From an uncultured Oleiphilus sp. (GTDB lineage: Bacteria; Pseudomonadota; Gammaproteobacteria; Pseudomonadales; Oleiphilaceae): DNA of 53,646 bases. The notes below the pieces were generated by a model, which saw only the letters and a program-made list of their open reading frames with translations, was not told the DNA's origin and did not search any database. The first letter of the stretch is position 1. The number at the start of each line of letters is the position of its first letter. The stretch lies in contig CAJWAD010000012.1 in the NCBI GenBank assembly GCA_913020245.1, positions 1 to 53,646 of the forward strand. The letters run 5' to 3'. The translations under genes were made by a program, and so were the position numbers. Positions 44,149 to 51,964 of the stretch are shown piece by piece.

Positions 44149-44685
44149 TCAAATTTTTCTGATCAGTAATTCACATGACGCTTCGCCATCGTGCATACAC
44201 TTTGGCTGCGAAATCTCGATATTAATACCGTAGAGCCGCGCCGCGCCTAATAATAATCCTTCTGCTAAATGGCAGAGTTTACGTGGGGATTGATACTGCA
44301 AAATCGCTACATCTGACTCCACTTTTTTGACCGAGATATGTGGCGTGTTAGCTGATTCGTCTAGTTTATGTACTTCGACATGAATCACCCCATCTATTGA
44401 ATCAATAAAACTAAAGAAGTCGGGTTGCGCGTTAGCAAAAACAGGATGCGCTTTGTGCAGATAATCAAATAAGTATTCGCCAAAGTTCCGTACCACTTGA
44501 TCAGCCGGTGCAGCGAGTTCTAGGCATATTGTTTCCACAAGTGCAGTGAGTTCCGAATCGTCGTAATTTTGAGTGCTGGTATAGATTCCTTCAACGCCGG
44601 CATAATCTATAATGTCGAGCCAAGTGCCTAACCCATATTTTTCCACCACCATTTCATTTAGCGCGATAAATATTGATCCTTTCAC
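44149..44685 (-). CDS. H-NOX (heme nitric oxide-binding) sensor protein
   Basis: The 178-residue product begins MKGSIFIALNEMVVEKYGL, the family start. With this start the heme ligand His is at 102 (IHVEV) and the YxSxR heme-propionate motif is Tyr131-Ser133-Arg135, exactly the canonical numbers. The residue at the distal Tyr140 position of oxygen-binding H-NOX is Leu, which favours NO selectivity. C-terminal cysteines (KCMHDGEASC) fit the zinc/redox site of the family. I use the GTG at 44685 with AAGGA eight bases upstream; an open frame reaches 44739 but would lie inside the promoter. It heads the H-NOX-kinase-activator operon, with the best sigma-54 promoter of the window. Confidence 0.93.
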   Translation of the reverse strand: MKGSIFIALNEMVVEKYGLGTWLDIIDYAGVEGIYTSTQNYDDSELTALVETICLELAAPADQVVRNFGEYLFDYLHKAHPVFANAQPDFFSFIDSIDGVIHVEVHKLDESANTPHISVKKVESDVAILQYQSPRKLCHLAEGLLLGAARLYGINIEISQPKCMHDGEASCELLIRKI

Positions 44686-44729
44686 TAGCGTTTTCCTTTG
44701 CGTTTTGATGTTTCTCGTAGTGAATTGTT

Positions 44730-44745
44730 TGCATGTCACGTGCCA
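44730..44745 (-). promoter_or_regulatory. sigma-54 promoter P9, upstream of H-NOX operon
   Basis: Minus-strand TGGCACGTGACATGCA matches the consensus TGGCACG-N4-TTGCA at all but one position. The start near 44718 gives a leader of about 33 bases before the H-NOX GTG. Confidence 0.76.
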
Positions 44746-44806
44746 AAAATTAAGGATCGTTTTTCGTTAGTCCCTGCTTATTTTTCGCAAATTAGGCGTT
44801 TGTGCA

Positions 44807-44819
44807 TTGCATTTTGCAA
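44807..44819. promoter_or_regulatory. putative activator site 1 (UAS) for P9
   Basis: TTGCATTTTGCAA on the plus strand (TTGCAAAATGCAA on the minus strand) is a perfect dyad of the shared motif, 62 bases upstream of the P9 -24 element. Confidence 0.62.
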
Positions 44820-44833
44820 AAAAAGAAACAGGC

Positions 44834-46726
44834 TCAATTTGCAATTTGCAAATCAATTTCAGGGTGCGCCTTGATCGGAAGTGTGATGGTAAAGGCAGAG
44901 CCAACGCCTAGTTCGCTCTCAACAGAGATAGAGCCATGATGTTTTTTGATGATGTCATAGCAAATTGACATGCCAAGGCCAGTTCCCTCTCCTACCGCTT
45001 TGGTTGTGAAGAAGGGTTCAAAAATATGTTTCAAGTTATTTTCTCGAATTCCACAGCCGTTGTCTTTTACCTCGATGATGACTGACTCATCATTACATGA
45101 TGTGGTAATCGTTAATGCGCCTGATTTATCCTCCATGGCATGCGCCGCATTGACAAATAAATTCATGAATACTTGATTGATTTGACTGCCAATGCACTCA
45201 ACCTTGGGCAAAACAGCAAAGTTTTTTTGGATTGAACAATTATATTTAAGTTCATTCCAAACCATTTTAAGTGTCGATTCAATGCCCTCGGTGATATCAA
45301 TTTTGGAGCTGCTCTCACCCGCATATGAATAACCTTTCAGGGCAAGCGTGATATCGCGCACACGCCTTGAGCCTTCTAATGATTCGTCGGTCAAGCACGC
45401 CAAATCATTTAAAACAAAATCAAGATCTTCTCGGCTTAGGGTCTCCTCGATTGCTGTGAGTTCAGTTACTAACGCATATTTGGCATTTTCGGGCAGCTTA
45501 TCGCGAAGCGCGAGTAGCTCGTTAACCAACTGAATTAGCAATGCGTGGTATTCAGTCAGAACCGTTAGATTGTTCATAATAAACGCAATGGGGTTATTTA
45601 TTTCATGGGCAACCCCCGCAGTAACTTGCCCTAAACCCGCCATTTTTTCTGCGTGAACTAGCGTGTCTTGGTTGTTTTTGAGTGTTTCATTTGCCCTGAT
45701 CAAAGACTTTTCACGATGCGATATTTTCTTTGCCATTTCACGTATTTGATCGGATAGTTCTTGAATCTCGATTGTCATCGATTTGCGATTCATGAGTGAC
45801 TGGTTGCTGCCTTCACTTAACGCAGAAGCAAATTTTTGTAGCTCCTCCATCGGACGAACAAAAAACCAACGACCCACGAAAATGGCAAAACCAATCGACA
45901 GAGCGGCGATAACTAACATGCTAATGGCTAAACGATTACGGGCACCTTTAAATGAATCTTCTACCGAAGACATATCAATTGCGTACGCCATTTTAACAGT
46001 GTTTTGTGGGGCTTGAACGGCTTGCCAGTTTTGCTCGTTATTTACGCCCCAAGACAGGATTTTACCGTTTGAGGTGGTCGCCCGAATGGCGACATCGAGC
46101 GTGTTATCAAGTTTTAAAACCGACACCATTTCATCGATTGGAATATAGGTAAGTAAGACACCCTCTATCGACTGACCATACATAATAGGCAAGGTGATTT
46201 CCCAAAAGGCGCTATCGGGCGTAATCTCGATAAAAAGTGATTGGCTGCCGTTTAGCAAGCGGCTGAGGCGCCGCGATAGTTGGTCATCTACCGACTTGAA
46301 CTGGTGCTCAGGGAACTGCTCCGATGCCGTATCAAAAATTAGAGCGCCTTTAAAATCATAAATTGTCTGGGGGTAGTTGTTACCGAGTATGGTTTGGCTA
46401 TCTAGGAAGTCGCGAACTAAACCAATGCTTTGATTCGGTTGCATGGCCGCTTGTCTAAGGATCGGGCTCTTGGCTTGGGCTTCAAGTTGAAGAACGCGTG
46501 CATTCAAGAAACGGGCTACTTGGTCGGTCAGGCTGATGGCTTTTTGTGCGTTAGATTCCTTGTAACGCGAATTCAGGTCAGATTCGAGGCCAGCAGACAT
46601 TACGCTCAGCATTAGCACGCTCATGATCGAGATGACGAGTATTAAAAAGAGAGAGAGTAAACGCTCTGTTTTTGGTGGCTTCGCCGAGATAATTTTAAAA
46701 AGCGTCGATTTAAAACTTGAACGCAT
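44834..46726 (-). CDS. membrane sensor histidine kinase with periplasmic domain
   Basis: The 630-residue product has a span near residues 24-46, a periplasmic region of about 220 residues resembling dCACHE sensors, and a second span near 265-290. A HAMP linker, an H-box [12 protein letters not shown] and an ATPase domain ([29 protein letters not shown]) follow. I start at the ATG at 46726; a TTG at 46747 is possible. It follows the periplasmic binding protein gene closely, suggesting that it reads the occupancy of that protein. Its H-box region resembles that of the soluble kinase at 43149-44138. Confidence 0.88.
   Translation of the reverse strand: MRSSFKSTLFKIISAKPPKTERLLSLFLILVISIMSVLMLSVMSAGLESDLNSRYKESNAQKAISLTDQVARFLNARVLQLEAQAKSPILRQAAMQPNQSIGLVRDFLDSQTILGNNYPQTIYDFKGALIFDTASEQFPEHQFKSVDDQLSRRLSRLLNGSQSLFIEITPDSAFWEITLPIMYGQSIEGVLLTYIPIDEMVSVLKLDNTLDVAIRATTSNGKILSWGVNNEQNWQAVQAPQNTVKMAYAIDMSSVEDSFKGARNRLAISMLVIAALSIGFAIFVGRWFFVRPMEELQKFASALSEGSNQSLMNRKSMTIEIQELSDQIREMAKKISHREKSLIRANETLKNNQDTLVHAEKMAGLGQVTAGVAHEINNPIAFIMNNLTVLTEYHALLIQLVNELLALRDKLPENAKYALVTELTAIEETLSREDLDFVLNDLACLTDESLEGSRRVRDITLALKGYSYAGESSSKIDITEGIESTLKMVWNELKYNCSIQKNFAVLPKVECIGSQINQVFMNLFVNAAHAMEDKSGALTITTSCNDESVIIEVKDNGCGIRENNLKHIFEPFFTTKAVGEGTGLGMSICYDIIKKHHGSISVESELGVGSAFTITLPIKAHPEIDLQIAN
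44839..44851. promoter_or_regulatory. putative activator site 2 (UAS) for P9, inside the end of the kinase gene
   Basis: TTGCAATTTGCAA is a second perfect TTGCA-N3-TGCAA dyad, 32 bases (about three helical turns) upstream of site 1. It is embedded in the last codons of the upstream membrane kinase gene. Confidence 0.55.
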
Positions 46727-46749
46727 ACTGCAAAAATTCCTTTTCAACG

Positions 46750-48045
46750 TTAATTTTTGTGTCTAACGAGTCTTATATTCCCCATCGTATCGAACTTAGC
46801 CATACTGAAATCCTCTTGGTTAAGCGCTTCATGCGCATCAAAATTTCCCTTTAATGCCGGATTAGAAAATGGTCGTTGATAGTTTTTCACTAGGCCATTA
46901 ATGCTTACATTTAGATCCTCTAGCGCCTGACGAATGGCGAGCCTATCGGCCTTTATGTCACCACTTAATGTCGCCACGTTGGCGGCTGTAATTAATATGC
47001 GTGTTATATCATATGCATGAATGAAGCCAGCCGGCGCTTTTATATCGCGGCCCTCCAGTTTTTTGAGATTACGTACCTTTCTGGCTGAATTGAGCGCACC
47101 GCGCGCCGTTTCGTTCATGGGTTCATCAAGAAACGAAAATGCAGATTGAATAAAGCGCAGGTCTAACTGGGCTAGTTTTTCAACGCCAACCCTTTCGGGA
47201 AAATTGCCACCCGTTATGCCCCAATGACTGCGAATGGGTTTTCTGTCCTCGGGAGGGAGCGACAGCATGGCCTTCGCAAATGTAATACCTTCAGGTGCGT
47301 TGGCGACCAATACAAAACTGTCAGCACCTTGCCTCATGGCAACATTTAAAATGTGTTGCGCCTCGTTTTGGCCGAGCCCCCATTGAAAGAACTTGGTTCC
47401 TACTGGTTCGATATTAAGTTCTACCAACCTTTGTTCCATTGTTTTTTTATTGGCTTTTCCCCAGCCCGTCTCTTCGAGTAACAAAAAAGGCTTTTTCAGC
47501 GCTGAGGAATTTATCAGGTCATTTATGATGACTGCACCCGCTTTACTATCGTCTAGCGACAAGCGAAAAATCCAATTATTATCTTTATTACCCCGTGTAA
47601 TGGGTGTGGCAGCCGCCCATGGGACGAATGTTAATACTCCGTTTTTGTTAAGGGTGTCTCGTGCGGCCAACAAGGGCGGTGAATGCATGCCTCCGAATAG
47701 CGCGAGGGCGCGATCATCCTCTAATAATTGGTCTAAATGATATTGGCTACGCGCGGTATTGCCATGATGATCTTTTACAACAAGCGTTACATCGCGCTTA
47801 CCCAGTTTCCAGTTAACCTCGCTAAAGGCGGCGCGAATACCTAACTCGATTGAATTTCCCGACCAGGTATTGTTCGTCTGGTCGGCATCTAAATAAATTG
47901 AATATGTACGGATGTCATGCGTTGGTGTATCTGCATTGACTAGACAGCTGTAAAGGCAAATTACCCCGGTTATCACGACAAACCAAGTGCGAGGCATTGT
48001 TTTGTAAAACAGGTGCTTTGAACAACACAAACGTTTGACTGGCAT
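46750..48045 (-). CDS. periplasmic substrate-binding protein (ABC-type, LivJ-like fold)
   Basis: The 431-residue product has a signal peptide (FVVITGVICLYSCLVNA) and the Peripla_BP_6 pattern: GNSIELGIRAAFSEVNWKLG, LALFGGMHSPPLLAARDTLNKNG, WIFRLSLDDSKAG and a C-terminal FIHAYDITRILITAA. No permease or ATPase gene is nearby; the next gene is a membrane kinase, so this is probably a sensory receptor and not a transporter component. AAAGGA precedes the ATG. Ligand is unknown; amino acids and small organic acids are usual for the fold. Confidence 0.86.
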   Translation of the reverse strand: MPVKRLCCSKHLFYKTMPRTWFVVITGVICLYSCLVNADTPTHDIRTYSIYLDADQTNNTWSGNSIELGIRAAFSEVNWKLGKRDVTLVVKDHHGNTARSQYHLDQLLEDDRALALFGGMHSPPLLAARDTLNKNGVLTFVPWAAATPITRGNKDNNWIFRLSLDDSKAGAVIINDLINSSALKKPFLLLEETGWGKANKKTMEQRLVELNIEPVGTKFFQWGLGQNEAQHILNVAMRQGADSFVLVANAPEGITFAKAMLSLPPEDRKPIRSHWGITGGNFPERVGVEKLAQLDLRFIQSAFSFLDEPMNETARGALNSARKVRNLKKLEGRDIKAPAGFIHAYDITRILITAANVATLSGDIKADRLAIRQALEDLNVSINGLVKNYQRPFSNPALKGNFDAHEALNQEDFSMAKFDTMGNIRLVRHKN

Positions 48046-48136
48046 TTAGTGGGTCCTTTCACAGCAAAGTAACATAGCCCATGTACGGCCTGCGCTGAAC
48101 ATCCTATCTGACGCTACTATTATCGATACACGTCAG

Positions 48137-48160
48137 GCTGCGTTAGTGAGGGAACGCAGC
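48137..48160. repeat. hairpin in the divergent intergenic region 48046-48347
   Basis: GCTGCGTT and AACGCAGC pair perfectly around an eight-base loop, and a shorter CTGACG/CGTCAG pair lies just upstream. The 302-base stretch between the divergent binding-protein and response regulator genes holds no gene, and must contain both promoters; I see no clear sigma-54 match in it. A single TTATCCACA (DnaA-box-like) occurs at 48205. Confidence 0.4.
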
Positions 48161-48347
48161 GATGAGCACAAATATAGAATGTTGTTGCGGCTTGGCCTTG
48201 TCGTTTATCCACAGCACCGGGTAGCGAAAATCAAAGTGCCAACCACCTTATCCTTGCGCAGTTTACGTATATTGTCTAGAACTTAACAACGGCAAAATAA
48301 AATTCATGCCGGTGCGACGTTAGCATTACTTGAAAATAGAGGCTCTT

Positions 48348-49616
48348 ATGAAAAAGCGGATTCTAATTGTTGATGATGAACAGAGCGTTTTAAATTCACT
48401 AAAACGATTATTTAGAAATTCTGCCTATGACGTTAGGTATGCCCTATCAGGTGAAGAGGGCTTAGCGCTTCTTAACGAAGAGTCAGTCGATTTAGTAATC
48501 AGTGATATGCGGATGCCTGGGATGGGCGGTGCAGAGTTTTTATTTTTAGCAAAAAAAATGTTACCGCTCACGGAGCGGATAATGATTACTGGTTATTCTG
48601 ATATGGCATCGACCATAAAAACCATTAATGATGTCGGCATTTTCGGTTATATCTCAAAACCTTGGGACAGTGAGGCGTTGATCGCGCTGATAGAAAGTGC
48701 ATTGGGGCAAACGAATAAAAATAGATTACGAAGTTCCGTTCTGAAGCGTTTTAAAGCAGATAACGAGGCGCTTCTCGAAACGCTGAAGGACAGCACGGAA
48801 AAGTCGGACGCCATTCAAGCGCATGCAAATGATGTGACGCAAAAGCTTGCGGATAATTATCAGGTCACTGAGCAAGTATTATTAAATTTGCTTGATATAC
48901 GCCACAAGGGTGAGCGCGAGTTCGGGCTTAAATTAGAACATATCGCACAGCAGTTTTCCGCTTTAGTCGATTTAACTGAAAGTGAGCGAGACACTTTGTG
49001 TTTAGCTGCGCGCCTGCATGGTGTGGGAAAGGTTGGACTTCGTGATTCAATTCTCGATCTGCCATACCAACAATTAAATGAGGCGCAATTAGCACAATAT
49101 CAAGAGTATCCGGCGCATGGTGCGTGCGCACTAATGTCTTACTCAGGTTTTCAGTATGTGGCGCAAGTTATCTTTGAGCAAAAGGAATATCTTGATGGAA
49201 GCGGTTATCCGAACGGATTGAAGGCGGGAGAAATAAGTCGATTGGGCACCATCTTGGCAATTATCATTGACTATGGAGAGCTTCGGTTTGGTAAAGCAAC
49301 GGGTGAAGAAATATCGCATGATGCAGCTTTGCAAGCGCTGCAAGAGTTCGAGCAACGCTACGATACGACATTATTTCCGACGTTGAGCTCGATACCCCTT
49401 ATATTAGATACGACGAAGCAGCAGACCGTGACCATGTTGCCACTTTTTTCTCTGCGAACGGGAATGATACTCGACCAAGACGTATACAGTGGTGCGGGAA
49501 TATTACTACTACCAAAGTCGACGATGTTAACAGATTCACTGATTGGTCATTTATGCAATATAGAGCGCAATACAAGCAGCCCTTTGCATGTCTGTGTGCG
49601 TTTCGAATCAGATTAG
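48348..49616 (+). CDS. response regulator with degenerate HD-GYP domain
   Basis: The 422-residue product has an RpfG-type receiver domain (phosphoacceptor Asp53 in ISDMRMP, KPW motif), a helical linker and an HD-GYP-like domain. The GYP motif is kept (YLDGSGYPNGLKAGEI), but metal ligands are lost: HD reads HG in RLHGVGKVGL, HP reads YP in YPAHGACAL, and HHE reads EQK before the GYP segment. It is therefore probably unable to hydrolyse cyclic di-GMP and may act as a binding or scaffold protein. The ATG at 48348 follows GAGG. It diverges from the binding protein/kinase operon and is a likely output of that kinase. Confidence 0.88.
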   Translation: MKKRILIVDDEQSVLNSLKRLFRNSAYDVRYALSGEEGLALLNEESVDLVISDMRMPGMGGAEFLFLAKKMLPLTERIMITGYSDMASTIKTINDVGIFGYISKPWDSEALIALIESALGQTNKNRLRSSVLKRFKADNEALLETLKDSTEKSDAIQAHANDVTQKLADNYQVTEQVLLNLLDIRHKGEREFGLKLEHIAQQFSALVDLTESERDTLCLAARLHGVGKVGLRDSILDLPYQQLNEAQLAQYQEYPAHGACALMSYSGFQYVAQVIFEQKEYLDGSGYPNGLKAGEISRLGTILAIIIDYGELRFGKATGEEISHDAALQALQEFEQRYDTTLFPTLSSIPLILDTTKQQTVTMLPLFSLRTGMILDQDVYSGAGILLLPKSTMLTDSLIGHLCNIERNTSSPLHVCVRFESD

Positions 49617-49840
49617 CGGCGTGTCTCTGTTATGTATGGCACTCTCCCTGATTGATTGACTAAATCAATCATTTACTCATGTTAAATAGCTTATATAATC
49701 GGGCTCAAAATCATATTAATCTGTTTGTTGCGGCTTGTAGTGTTTGTCGGGTCTGAAATTCGTTCAGGCATCGGTGGTAATGGTTTGCTGGTTTATGTTG
49801 TCTGATTTGCCAGGGCAGCACATTTAAAGGAGAAGAGTAA

Positions 49841-50674
49841 GTGTTAAGAGTATTAGTTTGTGCAGTTGTAGGGCTGAGTCTTTGGGGTTGTAATGAAAGT
49901 GATTCAGCATCGCCAGCCGAAGCAGAGGTTAAGCAAATGCAATTGAGTGGCGAGGTGTATTATTTAGAAAAGAAGCTCCTCCCTCCCGGTGCAGAGCTCC
50001 AGGTAACGCTTGAGGATGTATCAAAAATGGATGTGGCATCGACGGTGCTGTCTGAACAAAAGCAAACCATAGAAGGCGCGCCACCATATGCGTTTTCGCT
50101 TAACTATGATCCGAATGCGATACAGCCAAAAATGGCATACAGTTTACGGGCGAAGGTTATGATGGCAGATAAACTGTTGATGACGTCTACTGAGGCGTTT
50201 GACCCGTTTAAAAGTGCCGATGATGCGATCAAAATAAAGCTGTCCATGGTCGGTCATGGCAAAAAGTCAGCAACCTTGACAACACCTGACACCGGACTCG
50301 CAGTGGTATCAGTTAACCCGCTTGCGACCCTTACCAATACTTACTGGAAATTATTAAGTATCGGTGGCGAAGAGGTTGTTATGGCCGAAAATCAGGCGCG
50401 TGAAGCATACGTTCAGATGAACGACAACGATAAGTCTGTCAAGGGTTTTGCTGGTTGTAACCAAATCATGGGCACTTTTGAAGCGTCGGGTAACCGCATC
50501 AAATTCGGTCCTATTGCGGCAACGCGTAAGGCCTGTATGAGTGGCATGGAAACCGAGTCTGCTTTTGTAAAAGTTCTCGAAGATGCCGGTTATTTCTCCA
50601 TTCATGAACATAATATGACCTTGCTCAACGGCGAAAAGAAACCCATCGCGCGTTTTAAGGCGCAGTACTTTTAA
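49841..50674 (+). CDS. lipoprotein with YbaY-like and META (HslJ-like) domains
   Basis: The 277-residue product has a signal peptide with lipobox LWGC (Cys17). A YbaY-type domain follows (QLSGEVYYLEKKLLPPGAELQVTLEDVS) and a META domain lies at about 165-277 (TYWKLLSIGGE, FAGCNQIMGTFEASGNRIKFGPIAATRKAC). HslJ and YbaY relatives are envelope proteins with poorly defined roles, linked to stress or drug tolerance. Translation starts with GTG at 49841 after AGGAGAAG. It appears monocistronic. Confidence 0.88.
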   Translation: MLRVLVCAVVGLSLWGCNESDSASPAEAEVKQMQLSGEVYYLEKKLLPPGAELQVTLEDVSKMDVASTVLSEQKQTIEGAPPYAFSLNYDPNAIQPKMAYSLRAKVMMADKLLMTSTEAFDPFKSADDAIKIKLSMVGHGKKSATLTTPDTGLAVVSVNPLATLTNTYWKLLSIGGEEVVMAENQAREAYVQMNDNDKSVKGFAGCNQIMGTFEASGNRIKFGPIAATRKACMSGMETESAFVKVLEDAGYFSIHEHNMTLLNGEKKPIARFKAQYF

Positions 50675-50708
50675 CGCATCAATACGCTTTAAGCGTTAAC
50701 ATTGGTGT

Positions 50709-50743
50709 TTGCCAAACCAGCGCTTTGATCTGCGGTTTGGCAA
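50709..50743. terminator. long perfect hairpin downstream of the META lipoprotein gene
   Basis: TTGCCAAACC (50709-50718) pairs with GGTTTGGCAA (50734-50743) around a 15-base loop. It begins 34 bases after the stop; a T-run follows only 20 bases later, so termination efficiency is uncertain. Confidence 0.5.
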
Positions 50744-50882
50744 GCGCAAATGACGATCCCCCTTTTTGTAACGTCGTAGGACGCTCCATCTGCAGGCTAA
50801 GAGCTGCTTAAATTAACGCGTGTGCGTGACTGCCTGTTGCGAATAGTTCAGTTGATCAACTACTGCATGGACATAATAATAC

Positions 50883-51269
50883 TTAGGGTTCTTTGTCTGG
50901 TTCAAAACTGAGAAAACGTGTGCCTTGGTGTCGAAGCGTGCCTGTGTCCCCCTCATTGAAACGCATAAAGATTGAATTTTTGACGGTGAACGCTTGGGTT
51001 GAATTACTCGTTTTTTCTTTAAAAACAAGGGTGTTGGTAGTTTTTTGCGCACTCATTGAATTCGTACGATTATTAATTTGCTCTGCTTTTTTTGTTCGCT
51101 CGATTGTTTTTGTCCGCATGTCTTTCTCAATCAATACAACAAATAACTCGTTTTCTGGTTGTTTATTATTATTCGACCACTCAGTAATTTCTGATTTGAT
51201 TGAGTAAAGAGCAAGGGCGATGACAATAACAAAGATGACCAACGCCACCAGCGATGTGATGCTCGGCAT
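50883..51269 (-). CDS. DUF2500 (YhhM-like) membrane protein
   Basis: The 128-residue product has one N-terminal membrane span (ALVIFVIVIALALYSI) and a soluble part whose end, GDTGTLRHQGTRFLSFE, matches the DUF2500/YhhM family. A role is not established. It follows a small lipoprotein gene by 42 bases on the same strand; both are convergent with the META lipoprotein gene across the hairpin at 50709. Confidence 0.82.
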   Translation of the reverse strand: MPSITSLVALVIFVIVIALALYSIKSEITEWSNNNKQPENELFVVLIEKDMRTKTIERTKKAEQINNRTNSMSAQKTTNTLVFKEKTSNSTQAFTVKNSIFMRFNEGDTGTLRHQGTRFLSFEPDKEP

Positions 51270-51311
51270 GGTTTACTCCCTATCAGATTAAAATTGAGAT
51301 AAACGGTGTCT

Positions 51312-51551
51312 CTAACCTTCGTTGCAGTAGGCTTCAAAAGCCTCTTTTGTGTTCTCTACGCTTACTTTTTCAGCTAATTCCCAAGGCCGTTCGCATTGCT
51401 CGGTTTTGGCGCACCAAGCGTATCCGGCCGAACCTATGCAGCCATGTTCATCTTTGTCCGCCCCAACTCTCTCAAACGTCAGTACTTCGTCATCGCTACA
51501 GCTTGCTAAAACAAGGAGGGATACCATCAGTAAACATGCATTTTTTCGCAT
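51312..51551 (-). CDS. small Cys-containing lipoprotein
   Basis: The 79-residue product has a signal peptide with lipobox LASC (Cys18). After it come DEHGCIGSAGYAWCAKTEQCERPWE and a final Cys, a spacing shared by several small bacterial secreted proteins with the pattern GSAGYxWCxxxxxCxRPWE. The four mature cysteines apart from the lipid site may form two disulfides. Function is unknown. I chose the ATG at 51551, since AAAGG precedes it by 11 bases; a longer frame from 51572 lacks a site and a proper n-region. Confidence 0.7.
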   Translation of the reverse strand: MRKNACLLMVSLLVLASCSDDEVLTFERVGADKDEHGCIGSAGYAWCAKTEQCERPWELAEKVSVENTKEAFEAYCNEG

Positions 51552-51964
51552 AAAAGCGCTGCCTTTTGTCATTACAAAGTGCCGATGACTTTAAATAGGT
51601 TCTTCAGTGTTCGTCAAGCAGGCATCCGTTTATTTTGTCTTGAGTTAAACAAATGTGCCCATCTGTGGGCGACTAACGAATAAGGCAGGTTCATATTTTT
51701 GACAAAAGTGGTTGGCAGGGCTTCAAATAAGCCTATTAGTAAAGTAAAAAATTGTATTATTTGAACGGCTTGCCCAGCTTTCGCCCGACTTCGTAGGCAT
51801 TTAGGTATAAAATCTGCAGGTAAGTTGGCAAAGAACTAAGCCTGATCCAGCCAAGGTTCTCAGTTTTAAGCGTCATCTCTTTATCAAAATGGGTTTATTC
51901 GAGATAATTGGTGGGGTAGGCAATTGCTCTTCTTCGTAACGCTGGTGTTGTGTGAGTTACCTTT
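51552..51964. other. intergenic region before the adhesin gene
   Basis: This 413-base stretch separates the divergent small lipoprotein and adhesin genes. I see no supported gene. A TTGACA at about 51700 and TATAAA at about 51804 could be parts of sigma-70-type promoters but do not pair convincingly. No sigma-54 match with consensus -24 is present. A hairpin-capable AGAAC...GTTCT pair near 51830-51860 is weak. Confidence 0.4.

Noticed and set aside
48205..48213. DnaA-box-like TTATCCACA
   Set aside because: A single box with no cluster, AT-rich unwinding region or dnaA/dnaN genes; not an origin.
14526..51772. Identical 15-mer TATTTGAACGGCTTG at 14526 and 51758
   Set aside because: Both copies are intergenic, but flanks do not match and one such repeat is expected by chance in a window of this length.
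51780..51870. Possible c-di-GMP riboswitch before the adhesin gene
   Set aside because: GGCAAAG and paired segments are present, but the conserved GEMM core and receptor order are absent.
51905..51930. GG-N10-GC match before the adhesin gene
   Set aside because: The -24 half is GGGTAG, without the CAC part, and no motif copy lies upstream.
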